This document shows positions 33,989-46,611 of a stretch of DNA of 64,000 bases, piece after piece (position 1 is the first letter of the stretch; every line of letters begins with the position of its first letter). The position numbers were made by a program, and so were the translations under genes. The DNA lies in the NCBI GenBank assembly GCA_015179025.1, contig WHUX01000008.1, forward strand, positions 620,001-684,000, given 5' to 3'. Under the pieces are notes generated by a model, which made no database searches, was not told the origin of the DNA, and was given only the letters and a program-made list of their open reading frames with translations. The stretch comes from Terfezia claveryi (Eukaryota > Ascomycota > Pezizomycetes > Pezizales > Pezizaceae).

Positions 33989-34802
33989 ATGGGGAATCCG
34001 ATGGACATCCACTCCCCCACCGTCGCCAACTCATCCAACCCCAAGAGCCTTGACAATAATGCCGTCCCAACAACACAAGAAGAGCTATTAGAACTGATAA
34101 ATCAGAAAGATATGCTGGAGGGGGAACTGAGGACACTCGGGGCTGTGCTAGATTCAGTATGCACTCATTGCCTTCTTGCTTCAGAGTCAGAAAGCTGACG
34201 CTTGGACTAGCACAGAGTCAACATGAACACCCCCCTGACGACGTTTGATGGATATCCCAGAGATGATATAGACGTTGCTCAAAGTGCGTACAATCATAAT
34301 CTCTTCTCTCCCAAACTTCTATATGCGAGTCCCGCGCTAACTTACTCTCACCCTCCTAGTCCGCACAACCCGTGCCCGAATAATTCATCTCCGGAACGAC
34401 CACAAAGCCCTCCTCTCCCGGATCGAAAACGGTCTCCACGCCCTCCATAGTTCTCTACCCCCCTCACCACCTGCCCCGGCTTTTGAAACTCAGCCTCAAG
34501 CCCTCCCCCAATCACCACTCGCCGCCCCAGACGTCCCATTCGCAGAAGTCGATATGGTGGCTCTAGGGTCCCCTGCTGCGACGGCAGGATTGAAGTTAGG
34601 TGATAAGGTCAAGCGGTTTGGGCCTTGCCATGCTTTAAACCATGACGGATTGAAGAAGGTGGCGGAGGTAGTTGGGGATAATGAAGGGAGAGGGCTGAAG
34701 GTTGTTGTTGAACGGGGTGCGGAAGAAGTGGAAGTTACAGTTACCCCAGCGAAAGGGTGGGGTGGTAGGGGGTTGTTGGGATGTCATTTGAAGCCGCTAT
34801 GA
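33989..34802 (+). CDS. NAS2: Proteasome assembly chaperone Nas2/PSMD9 (PDZ domain)
   Basis: Three exons, 33989-34156, 34211-34283 and 34360-34802, give about 227 aa. The N-terminal helical domain reads EELLELINQKDMLEGELRTL, then NMNTPLTTFDGYPRDDIDVA and IRTTRARIIHLRNDHKALL, as in PSMD9/Nas2. A Pro/Ala-rich linker leads to the PDZ-like domain (FAEVDMVALGSPAATAGLKL, then GDKVKRFG) and the conserved end GWGGRGLLGCHLKPL. Nas2 binds the Rpt5 ATPase C-terminus during assembly of the 19S regulatory particle base and must leave before the mature 26S forms. Exon 2 begins HRVNMNTP; other acceptors nearby break the frame. The frame is open upstream to 33836, but the start at 33989 (MGNPMDIHSP) fits the family better, and ATG 34001 is also possible. 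Confidence 0.92.
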
Positions 34803-36747
34803 AGTAGTTGGTATTATTTTTTCTTCCAATTTAGCTGGCATGGAGGGAAACTGAGTGCTGTATTACATCATGTGTCAGTCTCCACTATAGCACAGGTACA
34901 CTTTGGGTTTCTTTTTCAGTGTTGAAAGAGCAAAGTACAGCTGATGACAATAATTATTCTTGACCAAGAACACAAAATAAAATACAACAGGATTTATCCC
35001 AAGTGAAAACAACGGATCCTCTATATCTGCATAACCTCCTTCCTTACACGGAAACACAATCCGGGCGGGGTGTTACCCTCAGTTTGCCTCACCAGCCTAG
35101 ACCCTGCGTGTAATCCTTCTGCCCAAACCCATGCAATAAGACAGGTTTGAATGTGTATCCCGAAATGAGGATGATGCAATTGTAAGAACACTCTCACGTG
35201 GAACAAACCTGGCAAGTTATCGCGAGGATATGCATGAGTCCGGGAATGGCAAATTGGGCAAAGACAACCTGAAGACAGGGGGACCAAAAATGGCAAAACG
35301 GGCGAAATCGCTGAAGGATAAAGGGGCGGGAAATTGTCGCTGGATTATGGGATTTTTTATATAGAGTACTAGGAATATAAGCAATAAGCCTTATAGCGAT
35401 ATCTAGATAGCTCTCTCTACTTTGAATATACACACGAAATTCTCTTCACGATTCCTCCGCTACATAACCTCGTAATCTTACAGCAATAACTGCTATTGAC
35501 ATTTGCAACTGCCTGAGGAAGTTCAGAATCCATGCTTCTCAGTCCCCAGTCTTGTTGTTTCTCCCCCAAGATTCAAGGGATTCTACAACAACCTGTGGGT
35601 AACTTCACTGAGCTATAGCTTCTTGATTTATTTAAAAAGTCTCAAAATTGTGATTGTTTAATCCGCTCTGAGCCACATATTCGGCGAAACTGCATCAGGA
35701 AAAAACTTTGACAATTTTTTACCCTGCTGATGAATGTAAATAACCTGTCCGCTTGCATCAAAAAGTCCTCTCTAGATTGATTCATACTGCAATTCTCGAT
35801 CCACGCCTAAACCTGACAGGCAGTAGGTATTGGATAAGCGGTTGGTCGTACTAGGCCAAATGCATCAAGTGAGCTTGAGTCGGCGCACTTAATTATAGTC
35901 AAAAAGAAGGTTCTTTCTTGACACACAGGGGTATTCATACCAAGTGCCTAAAAGATAAACAAATACTAATACCCTAAATAATAATAGTCTGGTTGACAAA
36001 ATATGGGTATTCGAAGTAGGCTTCAGGGGGATCCCCTTCACGTGCTCGTTCGCCCGTTATATTAATTTGGGGGGGAGGGCGTGGCTACAAAATTAACCGC
36101 ACAGGGCATACCATCCAACTCGATGATTGGCTATACTTAGTAGATACTAAGCGGTCAACATCACGATATTTGGGCCTCTTGTGGTCAGAATAGTTAGTCT
36201 ACTGTGTACGACGAGTATGTCTCTTGGTTACCCTGAATTGTGTGATTTTAAACACAATATAGTGAAGTCGTGACGCGGGCATGTAGGTACTCTATGTAGA
36301 CTGATATCGCAGCTTTAGCTGAACGGACACAAATCCCAATTGATCTGGAGGATCAATCCTGAGCTAGATACATTTTCAGGCCCCAGCTTCTGGACCTGCA
36401 TCGGGATCACTTATGTATGTATTTAATATAGCTCTAGTTAGGTTTAAATTCAAGTGCGTTATGTAACAAATGCAGCAATTTAATAAATTGCCCGCCAGCG
36501 GCCCATATCTCTAGACTCTTCAGCTACTTGCTGAATTCTGAATGCATGTGGTATGTCTAGACAAGAAAAAACATGATCATGACGATAGAGTCATACAGTC
36601 TATAAACCATATAATACATAAAACGGAAAGAAATTGACATGTCGACACGGGGACGCCTAGCCCTTTATACGACTCCTTCATCGAGATGCGTTCAGTCCAT
36701 TTTTGCCATTTTTACTGGCTAAGAGAATCTATTAGAGAATTCCGGCC
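34803..36747. other. Gene-poor stretch
   Basis: Between the 3' ends of Nas2 (+) and Maf (-), about 1.9 kb. A near-copy of the dispersed word (TAGTCTGGTTGACAA) is at 35985-35999, and a G run lies near 36070. No supportable gene. Confidence 0.6.
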
Positions 36748-37782
36748 TTATTCATCGTCACTGTCTCCCATTTCGTCCTCATCACCGCCATGCATAACTT
36801 TTTCAATGACCCTCAGCGTCGCCCTGAGGGGTAAGCCTACTACATTATCGTAGCTCCCTTCAATCCGCTCAATGAGGATGCTACCAAGACCTTGAATAGC
36901 ATAACCACCTGCTTTGTCAACGCCCTCACGGGTCTGTGAAGGAGAAGTCAGCCATAACTAATTCTAGGGGATAAAATACACCTGCTGTACGTACGTTGAC
37001 GTAGGACTCGATCAGGTCATCTGTAACCAGTTGGTCAAATTTGACTATCGTCTCTTCCACGTGCGAAGCAAGTGTGTATCCTGGATGTACGCAGTCTTCT
37101 CGAGGGGCCATAGCTACGATAGCTGTTAAGACCTATAGCTCACCCAGCCCCATGTGTGGACTCCAGGAGCGATATATTAGCCCATGTCCAATTTCATAGA
37201 ACCCTAAACTCCAAATCCCACACCCCCTTTCCTCAAATACCATATCCAAACCGAACTCCCTCTGCACCTCCCCTTATACCACACCTCAACCCCGACCCAG
37301 AATATCAAGGCTACCCACCGTCAACAATCAACACATACCTGATGCCCCCCACAATCCCTCAACGCCTTCAACATCCCCAAATGATCCTCCCTCGACTTCG
37401 GCTTCTCCAATACCCTTCCGTCCTTATCCACAATGACCGTATCCGCCGCAATCACCACTCCGGGCTCTCCCTTCTCCTTATTATCTAGTTCTCGAATATA
37501 CACTTCCTGGCATTTCCCATGCGCCGTCTCGCTCACATACTCAAACGGCGTGTATTTGCTCTTATCGAGCGTCTCTGGAAAACTCGAGGGTATGACTTCA
37601 ATGTTCGTTAACCCGATTTGAGCTAGAAGGGCCCTACGCCGGGGGGACGCCGAGGCGAGGATTACCCGGCGGGAGCGGAGGAGGTTAAGAGCGGGGAGAT
37701 TGAGTGGGGGACGTTGCGGGGGCGGACGGAGGACGGGGGCGGTGTAGGCGGGAGGAGGGTCGGTAGGGATGACGTCAGCCAT
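36748..37782 (-). CDS. Maf-family nucleotide pyrophosphatase
   Basis: Three exons, 37782-37339, 37132-36995 and 36933-36748, give about 255 aa. Family motifs in order: [20 protein letters not shown] near residue 35, [54 protein letters not shown] and [20 protein letters not shown], ending [11 protein letters not shown]. Maf/ASMTL-type enzymes hydrolyse nucleoside triphosphates such as dTTP, UTP or modified nucleotides to monophosphates and are treated as house-cleaning enzymes. A 30-residue Pro-rich leader precedes the core, and the C-terminus is acidic ([13 protein letters not shown]). The frame continues open upstream to 37911, but the ATG at 37782 ([10 protein letters not shown]) is the natural start. 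Intron 1 is long for this window, at about 206 nt. Confidence 0.93.
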
Positions 37783-38364
37783 GGTGTTATGTGTTGGGGT
37801 TGGGTTTGGGGTCCGGTTGGTTGTTAAGGAGATGGTTGTTTGTTTTGATCGCTGACAGAAATGACATTTGGGTGGAGAGCAGGGATAAGCTATGCCGGCC
37901 ACCCTTGGCAACCGGAGCCTTCTTCAGGATAAGTTCTATAGATTGACGCCGAAAGCCCCGCAACATATTAACGTCTCTTTGAAATACATAAGACTCTGCC
38001 GAATACGAATTATTGTAATTAAAGTTGAGGCGTTTGCCCAATTCCTGTTCAAACTGTACAATCCTTGTATTTTGGGTAACCGTGTCAAAAAATATAACTA
38101 GGGAGAAATATGCCAGGCGGGTCAATGCAATATCATGAAATGTGTGATTTCTTGTAAATGTGCTACATTTCAGCTCTGCCCATGCCAACTTGAACTGCCT
38201 TCTTATAGTCACCAAATTCGAATAACCGGGTCACTTGGACGGGACGATAACAACAATATACAGAACCCGATATATTCACATACTGTGCTATTGCCCAGTT
38301 ATATCCCTTCCAACACCCTCTATCTTAACGCATGCAATAATTCCACAAAGTTTGATTCAAATGA
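37783..38364. other. Intergenic between tandem minus-strand genes
   Basis: About 580 bp containing the promoter of the Maf gene and the 3' side of NDUFB8. The stretch at 38010-38370 is AT-rich. No gene or repeat recognised. Confidence 0.6.
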
Positions 38365-39192
38365 TTAGCTCAAGGGAATTCGGTCTTTACCCGTGTCAGG
38401 CTTCGCCGCTGGTGCCTTTTCTCCACCCAAAGCTTCCCTTAAACCATCATATGGGAATGTTCGTGGTACAGCGGGTTTGTCTGGATATGTAATGTACACC
38501 ACACCAGAGAGACCCAAGACAGTGAGGACGAAGAGACCAATTTGCATTAGACCCTTCCCCGGGGTAGTCCAGGTGTAGACTTCGGGGGAGAAGCGGCCCA
38601 GGATATCTTCATCTTCATGTACCTACGTGAACTGTTAGTGGGGTTATTGGTGGATATGGTTGTGAGCCAGCGAGAACTGGAGGTGGTTCAGGGAAGGAGG
38701 GAGGTAAATGGGGATAGTGAGTTGTGCGAAATAGAAGGATGGTGCCTATATTGGGGTGAAATGACGCATACAGTCTCGCCATAGTTTTTACGATCTTGCT
38801 TGTTCCAATACTCGCCGTATGGATCACGGAATTGTCGCTTCTCGGCTGGGGGGTTGACATATCCTCCAGTCTATTCGGAAATGCGTACGTTTGATCAGCA
38901 GTTATCTTGTTGAGTATGGTATTGCGCAAAATGCGAAGGATTGCGTGGGGGATAGACAGGGCCATACCATCTCCGGATCTGGATGGTTATATCCTGAAAC
39001 ACCAATTTCGTAGTTATTGGTGATTGGGATACCGGCTATTCTTGGAATGGAGAGGGGCTCATCGACTTGCTCATCGCTGCCAGCGGCTGGAGGTGTAGCG
39101 AGGAGTCGGCGGGTGGGGAGAGATCGGACGGCGGGAGAACCGGCAATGGTGGACCGGCGTAGGAGTGCGGTACCAAGTCGGCGGGGCAACAT
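38365..39192 (-). CDS. Complex I accessory subunit NDUFB8 (ASHI/NI8M)
   Basis: Three exons, 39192-38968, 38870-38772 and 38622-38365, give about 193 aa. The N-terminus MLPRRLGTALLRRSTIAG is Arg/Ser/Ala-rich without acidic residues, a typical mitochondrial targeting sequence. The core reads NPPAEKRQFRDPYGEYWNKQ, DRKNYGETVHEDEDILGRFS, PEVYTWTTPGKGLMQIGLFV, a membrane helix (LFVLTVLGLSGVVYITYP) and PDKPAVPRTFP. This matches the NDUFB8 supernumerary subunit of NADH:ubiquinone oxidoreductase, located in the distal membrane arm. Its presence shows that the organism keeps a conventional complex I. It is divergent from SWR1 across a 943-bp interval. Confidence 0.9.
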
Positions 39193-40135
39193 GGCTATGT
39201 CAAGCGAGCTGCTTCATAATTAGTTTGTTTTCTAATCCAGTGAAAAAGTGAGAGACAGGGCGGAGGGATGGGGTACCTTGGGGCTCGTGGAGGAATTGAT
39301 ATTCGGTCGGGGGTTTGGAATTGAGGTCATAATCAATTAGGATGCTGAGCCACCAGAGACAGCCACATCATACCAGGGTGCGTCGACTAGCCACAATTTT
39401 CAAACTTCCCTAATTCCTCTTCTCTGTTATATTCCAATGAATGAACAATTTTCAGCCCTAGTTTATAGCGAAAGCAGCTGGCCAATACTTCGAGATACTT
39501 GCCCATGTGTCATGAATCACTATGCAGTGGCCCCAAGAATTTGGATCATAAAACGAGCGGGGCTTGTGGCTCTCTATACGCTATAAATGATAGCTTCCAC
39601 CTGGCATAAGGTATGTATGTAACGATGAATCATCCAAGCCAAGCCGTGCACTACGCAATCTCTACTGCCGCCTGAGTAATGAAATATATGGGCAGCCTGG
39701 TGGGGAATATGCGTACGGTTCTATTATGTACTGTACAGTGCCTGTACTTCTATTGTCTCCCGCCACCTTGCATTCGCCTTGTCTGACACCTAATCGCTTT
39801 CTTCATCTTCATCTTCGCAAGTTCCCCGCTGAAATCCCGGTCGGTACCTTTTTTTGTTAGCGTCACGGCCAAGAAATCATGTTTTACGCATCCCAAGCCC
39901 AAAAGCAACTGTAGCCTGTGGTAACCTGTCCCTAATTTTCTCATCATCGCCACCTCGCCGAATACCACTGAATTCGACCTTTGTACGCGCCTACCTCACC
40001 ACACGAAACCGTTAACAGTACAAAAACTATATCACTGAAGACCTGGAAACCACAGCTACCTGCAGATCTAAATGTTAATAGGTTTTACTTAGGTGCTGAA
40101 GAGATAATCTAGGTCTGTCGGTGTACGGTTCTTGT
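39193..40135. promoter_or_regulatory. Divergent intergenic region, NDUFB8 / SWR1
   Basis: The start codons of NDUFB8 (-) and SWR1 (+) are 943 bp apart, so both promoters lie here. No TATA box is convincing. The minus-strand frame at 39750-39968 has no domain and is ignored. Confidence 0.5.
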
Positions 40136-43100
40136 ATGCGAAATAACACTCGCAAACGTCCCGAGGAGCCGGCCACTCCCGGTAAGTTTAATGCCCCGTT
40201 GCTTCGTCGCAGAGCATAGAACCCAGTCCTGACAGCAGGGACGTTTTGGTCAACCATAGAACCACGGGATACGACTCCGGGGCCAACGGATTCAGTGCTT
40301 CCAGTTAGGGATGAAGAGAAAGAAGGGCCAACAGCTTCAGAGATACCGAAGCCTCCATCAAAAAAAAGGAAAATTGACACTTCTCCACCATGGAAGAGTG
40401 CTACGACACAAACGCCTACTTCCTTCGTGGTAGATGGGCGACGTAAATCTGGCAGGACAAATCCGATACCGATTGAGCTTATGTCACCAACAACAAATGG
40501 AAGCAATGGAACGCCAACGCGTAAAACACGATCTTCAAATACAAAGGCAGAAGATAACAAAGCAGGAAGGATAGCAACATTGAAATCGAACTCTCGTACT
40601 GCATTTAATTCCTCCACAAACCCCAACAGGCGGAATACTAGTCAAAAACTCCCAGCTCGGACATCTACGCCTGCGTCAAGCTCCAAGAATTCCAAAAGTA
40701 CTGGCAAGCGAGCAACAACGCCCATGCCGCCAAAACAGGTAAACCCCAAGGGCAAAAGCAAGAATCTTCCTCTCAGGTCTGAGTCCAAGCCTAGACCACT
40801 AGTCACTTATTCCGGATCAAGGCGGGCAAGTGCGCGAACGGCAACCAGGATAGCAAGGGAGGCCTCTGCAGGTCGAGCCAATCAAAATTCGGGCAGGTCT
40901 CGTAAGCATGATGATATTCTATTCGACTCTGATGGAGAAGTGGATGCAGGTCCTGATTGGAAACCTCCAAAGATCAAAATAAGGTTTCGACGCACACCTC
41001 CATTGACAATCATACACCCACTTCATGTACCACCGAAGCCAAAATACGAGAGCTTTGAAGCCTTTTTAGATTCTGAGGAGGTCTTGCCAGAGGGAAAGGA
41101 TTTGACTGAAGCAGAGGAGGATGCTAAGAAGGAGGGCGAGATCAGGCAACAGGTGGAGGATGCTTGCAAGGATGGGGTTTTGGCCCCTGAGCGATGCTCT
41201 CTCCTCATGCCAGAAGAGCAACCTGGCCCACCCCGCCTGTACTTTCATCATGACCAGCTGATAGCTCATGCTCTGAATTTTCAGAAGCTCATGGAGCGAG
41301 AGCGAAGATACCATATGGGGTTGGCGAAGAAGCTTGCGGTAGCATGCGCTCAAAAGGTTCAAGAGTCTATTCCAAAGACCAAAGAAGAGATTGAGGAGGA
41401 GATGCGGAAAGAAACGTACAAGCTCTATAGAGAGGCTGTAGCTGTAGGAATACGAAATAAATGGGCCTTGATTGTTGAGGTACTTGAACATCATCATCAC
41501 TCGTTGCGTGCATTATCACTTTTCCAATTGAACTTCTGACTAATGGCATTTACGCTGTATAGGAAGTTCATCGCAGGCGGAGGGAGAGGGCCGAGGAGTT
41601 GCGACAACAGCGTGGAAAAGAGCAGTTGAGCCAGATGCTAGAGCACTCTACGCAATTGCTCAAGGTAAGAGCGCGGCAAGCTTCTGTTCTAACCTCGGAA
41701 GCTGGTGAAGGCGAAGGGGAAGAAGAGGAGGAAGAGGAAGAGGAAGAGGAGGGTAGTGAAGGTGAGGAAGGTAGGGGAACTGATGATGATGTTGATGATG
41801 ATGATGATGATGAGGAGGAGGAGGAGGATAGGGAAGAGGAAGAGGCAGGTGATGAGGGTAACATGTCATCGAACGGCTCTGACGATGAAGAAGAAGAAGT
41901 TGATGATGACGACGCCAACCTCACTGTTGAACAGCTCCGGGAAAAGTATGAGAAGCTCGCAAAGACTTCAGGAATTTACGGTGATATCCCTAGAACATCT
42001 TCTCCGATCCAGATCGATGATGGTAATTATGAGAAGGAGGGGGAGAAACCTCGCATGGATGAGAAAAATGGTGAGGGCAGTGACACTGAAGATTCACCAC
42101 TTTCGCCCCCACCTGCGGATTTAGAGGAGGTTGATGATATTCTTCTCGACACAGAAGATGATTCAGTGGAAATGGACTCCGAGTATGACTCTGAGGGATC
42201 TAATTGTGAGGAAGATGTAGAGGAGGAAGAGGGTGACAGTAATGCAAGCCCAGGGCTGATGGGATTCTTCGGAGAAATAGAGAATCTGGTCAAGCAAGGA
42301 TCAGCCCCTGCGGAGGATGTCGAGATGGTCGATGGTGACAACCGAATGGTTGTGGCAGAAGAAATGAAAGCTAATGAGGATGAGGCCAAGCCTAATAGGG
42401 CTCTGGACAGCGAAACCCAAGATGTCACCGCTACCAAAGCCAGTGGCAGTGCGTTGGTGAGATATGGCGATCATACACTAAACGGCAATGCGGAAGAGAC
42501 AGAAGCTTTATCATCAGTTACTCATTATCAAACTGGTCATGTAGGTCTTGATGATGATACCACCGTGTCGAACTCACCTACACAGAACAAGGGTAGTGGA
42601 TCAACTACATCCCACACTACTCCTCAGCCTGCTCTAGATATAAAGACCCCCATACCGTTCTTACTGCGTGGTACATTGCGAGAATACCAACACTATGGCT
42701 TAGACTGGCTTGCTGGATTATACTCCAATAAGACAAATGGTATCCTGGCAGATGAAATGGGATTAGGGTAAGTTAATCGTTCCTCAAATACAGTTGTGAT
42801 GCTAACATATATCTCTAGGAAAACAATTCAAACTATTGCTTTGATTGCCCACCTTGCGTGTGAGAAAGAGATATGGGGCCCACACCTTATTGTTGTTCCC
42901 ACCAGTGTGATGCTCAATTGGGAAATGGAGTTCAAGAAATGGGCACCTGGTTTCAAAATCCTAACTTACTATGGATCCCGCGAGGAAAGAGCAGTGAAGA
43001 GAAAGGGTTGGTTTGATGACAATCTATGGCATGTCTGTATCACATCCTATCAGCTCGTCTTGCAGGATCAAGTAACTTTCAAGCGTCGGAACTGGCATTA

Positions 43101-45375
43101 TCTTATATTGGATGAGGCACATAACATCAAGAATTTCCGTTCTCAGCGTTGGCAAATCCTTCTAAATTTTAAGGCGGAGGCAAGGTTATTAATCACCGGG
43201 ACACCATTACAAAACAATCTTATTGAGTTATGGTCGTTGCTTTATTTCCTTATGCCCTCTGGGGTGTCAGAGTCAATGCCAACGGGGTTTGCAAACCTTA
43301 AAGAGTTTCAAGAGTGGTTCGCTCATCCTGTTGATCAGATGATTGAAGGAGGTAGAGAGCAAATGGATGATGAAGCAAGAAAGACGGTTACAAAGCTGCA
43401 TCGAGTCCTGCGGCCATATCTCCTCCGTCGACTCAAAGCAGATGTTGAGAAGCAGATGCCCGCGAAATACGAACATATCGTCTACTGCCGTCTTTCCAAA
43501 CGCCAGAGATATCTTTACGACGACTTCATGTCACTTGCGAAGACAAGAGAGACATTGGCGTCAGGGAATTACTTGTCCATCATTAACTGTCTAATGCAAT
43601 TACGAAAGGTTTGCAATCATCCGAACCTGTTCGAGACCCGGCAGATCGTTACCTCCTACGCTATGGGTAGGTCAGTCGCGGCGGACTTTGAAATAAAAGA
43701 CCTTCTGGTTCGGAGGAAGCTGATGCAAAAGGGCTCCCTGGAGTCATTGGATCTTGGACTGTTTAATTTGACCCCGACAGCGAATGAGACAATTATGACC
43801 AAACATACAGCGTCTTCACTCCGACGGTTAAACGACACGAAATCATTACGAAGACTTGTTGAAGAGTGGTCAAGTCAAGTGGACAGGAATATGCAACCTG
43901 ACTTCAGTAATATTGAAAGGAATCGCGCATTTCGAGAAAACCTAAAGAAGCTATCCTTGTTAAACCAGTTAAAACATTGTGTCTACCTGAATGAGCTCCG
44001 TTGCGATGCCCAGCCAATTTACGGGTCGAATGTGTTGGCTGCGCTCACGGTCGACATTGGACCCATCAGGACTCGCCCTCTTCCTAGAGCGGAAATTACA
44101 CAGAGCTTCCTCTCCGAGTCAAGTCTTATCCGTTCTATGATACCAACTCTTGAAGAGCGCACAGAGCAGATGGCGGCTTTGGTGGACAAATATGGTTGTG
44201 TAACTCCCAATGTTGTCTGTACTGACCTCCCTCCTCTAGCTCTATCTCCAGTAGGAGTTGAAATTGTAGAGAGAGTAAAGCAACAAGTGCCATCAGATCC
44301 GTTCCACAAAGCTCGTGTGCGACTATCCATAGCCTTCCCGGACAAACGCCTTCTTCAGTATGACTGTGGAAAACTTCAGCGACTTGATCTTCTTCTTCGG
44401 GAACTTCAGGCTGGTGGGCACCGCGCTCTAATATTCACCCAGATGACCAAGGTCCTCGATATTCTTGAGCAGTTTCTCAACATCCACGGCCACCGCTACC
44501 TTCGGCTTGATGGGTCTACGAAGGTAGAACAGCGACAGGTACTCACTGACAGGTTCAATAATGATCCTCGAATTCTGGTGTTTATCCTCTCTACAAGATC
44601 CGGTGGTTTAGGTATCAACTTAACCGGCGCCGATACCGTCATCTTCTACGACCTAGACTGGAATCCTGCAATGGACAAGCAATGCCAGGACCGGTGCCAC
44701 AGAATCGGTCAGACAAGAGATGTCCACATATATAGATTTGTCAGCGAGTATACCATCGAAAGCAATATTTTGCGGAAAGCAAATCAGAAGAGGATGTTGG
44801 ATGATGTAGTAATTCAGGAGGGAGATTTCACTACTGATTACTTCAAAAAGCTTACGCTCAAGGATATGTTAGGTGAGGATGTGGTGAAAGGATTAGCTCC
44901 TGAGGCCGCGGATGAGGAATTGGTGATTGGAGCAAGTAGGGGGGCAAGTGGCGGAGTGGAAAAGGCGCTTGAGATGGCGGAAGATGTGGAAGATGCAGCG
45001 GCGGCGAAAGCGGCGCAGAGGGAATTGGTGGACGTGGATGGGGCAGACTTTGGGGAGACAGTCAAACCTACACCGAAAATTATGCACAGTGACTCGACCA
45101 TTAAAGATGGCGATACCCGAATTATTGGGACTACCACCACGACAACCACGACTACCGCTACCACGCCAAAGGATACGACTATGGTCGACGCCCCGCCCGC
45201 TGAAGACCACCAGCAGCAGGAGCTAGATGAGGAAGACGGCGTGCCTGGTCACATTGATGAGTGGATGATTCATTATATGGAGTGGGAGATTGATACACTT
45301 CCCGTACTTCCTGCAAGCAAAGATAGCAAGAAGAGAAGAAGGGAGAAGAGTAAGAAAGGAAAGTTGTATAGGTAA
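40136..45375 (+). CDS. SWR1: SWR1 chromatin-remodelling ATPase
   Basis: Four exons, 40136-40181, 40236-41479, 41563-42767 and 42819-45375, give about 1,683 aa. The N-terminus ([15 protein letters not shown]) leads into a basic, disordered region. An HSA domain ([20 protein letters not shown], then [20 protein letters not shown]) lies near residues 360-440. Next is a long Glu/Asp tract (about 460-530 and onward). The Snf2 helicase carries [10 protein letters not shown] near 826 and [11 protein letters not shown] near 933. The split C-terminal helicase half ([47 protein letters not shown]) follows a long insertion typical of the INO80/SWR1 branch. SWR1 is the motor of the complex that swaps H2A-H2B for H2A.Z-H2B next to promoters. 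The insertion length and the C-terminal end are consistent with SWR1 rather than INO80. Confidence 0.95.
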
Positions 45376-46060
45376 TTGGTTTTTTGTGTCCTAAACATCA
45401 TATTTGGCGGATGCCATCCTAGTTGGGTCCTCGTGTGTGCATGTGAAGGATACCCAGTACCTACCTACACGGTGTTTGTGTTGTCTGTTGATTGGATTTT
45501 TTAGCTGTGTTGTTACTATGGGCTTTCCTTTCCTTTGTGTAGGTGTTGTTTGCTTTTTTGCATTGCATGATGATGCTTAGAATTTAGGGTCTTGTTGCTT
45601 TCGACATTTCGGATTCGCTGTACATTTTTTTCCCTCTTGCTTGCTTGCTTGCTTGCAACGCATAGCAGCTTTTTACATGTATAATTACTCCACCTTATCC
45701 CCCTTGCTCCATTTTTCTCCACTTACCCTAATCATCTACTTGCTTTCCTATTTTCTGGAAAAGAAAAATTTGGTTTGATTTGCAAGTGCTGTTGGAGTTT
45801 GCAGTATATGTTTCTCTTTTTCTTTTTTTTTTTTTTTTGTTTTCTTGGATCGCGATGAAGTGTAGATTGGAGGAAAGGGCAGGAAGGGACAGAAATAGCA
45901 TACGGTGATATGGTACAAATGTTTTACTTTGGGTTTTATGACATGATGTAATGTGGATAATGTGGATTATGTGATAGGACGAAATGAAATCGAAAGGTAT
46001 CTGCTGATAATAAAATGCTGTGAATGTGAATTATCACGCGGAGAAGATATCAATGAGGAT
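45376..46060. other. 3' region of SWR1 with microsatellites
   Basis: Contains a (TTGC)n run of about five units near 45640-45657 and a T-rich run at about 45815-45840. No gene seen. Confidence 0.6.
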
Positions 46061-46079
46061 GACAATAGTATATGTGAAG

Positions 46080-46400
46080 AAGATAAAGTTGACCACCAGC
46101 GCCAAGCAGTGTTTTGTATGGACTCGGCAACGTTACTACTGTAGTGTTGATCCAGAATATGAAGTCATATCCGTCTCGACTTATCTTCCAGTGCAATTTG
46201 CGTTTTGCCACCCTCTCCTGCTTCTACGTTGATGACATCTTAGTTGTGGGTTATATATACTTCAGACCAGGACTTCATTACGCAACATCTGCAGTCAACC
46301 TTCGAAGTCACTGATAAAGGATCGCTCTCTTATATGCTTGGAATTGCATTCAGATTCTCCAGCATATGATATCGGTTCATCTTGCGCAACCACTCTCATT
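46080..46400 (+). mobile_element. Ty1/copia reverse-transcriptase fragment
   Basis: The plus strand reads FYVDDILVVG at about 46225-46255, the YxDD catalytic core of a copia-type reverse transcriptase with the usual DDILV context. About 60 bases downstream another frame reads STFEVTDKGSLSYMLGIAF, the equivalent of the family motif F-x-M-T-D-x-G-x-L-x-Y-F-L-G-I. Upstream, LYGLGN at about 46112 is reminiscent of the LYGLKQ motif. Pieces lie in different frames and stops interrupt, so only a short dead fragment remains. No LTRs recognised. Confidence 0.7.
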
Positions 46401-46611
46401 TCTGCAACACCGAAATAAGAGAAGTAACCCACCATGTTAGGAAGTTATTAGTAATTATTAGGTGCACCATCTGTAACAATTATTGGGTGTACCATCTTTA
46501 ATAGAGACAAAGAGAAAAAGTGAAAAAACAAAAGAGAAAAAAAAAAAGAGACACCCTATCCCTCACAAAAGAAGAGAAAGAAAGATACATCCATAGATGG
46601 CATGCTTGCAT

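Noticed and set aside
36740..39200. Maf and NDUFB8 as an operon-like pair
   Set aside because: Both are minus strand but 580 bp apart in a eukaryote; adjacency carries no functional meaning here.
41568..42437. Long Ser-rich and other frames on the strand opposite SWR1
   Set aside because: They mirror the Glu/Asp codon runs of SWR1 and have no independent support.
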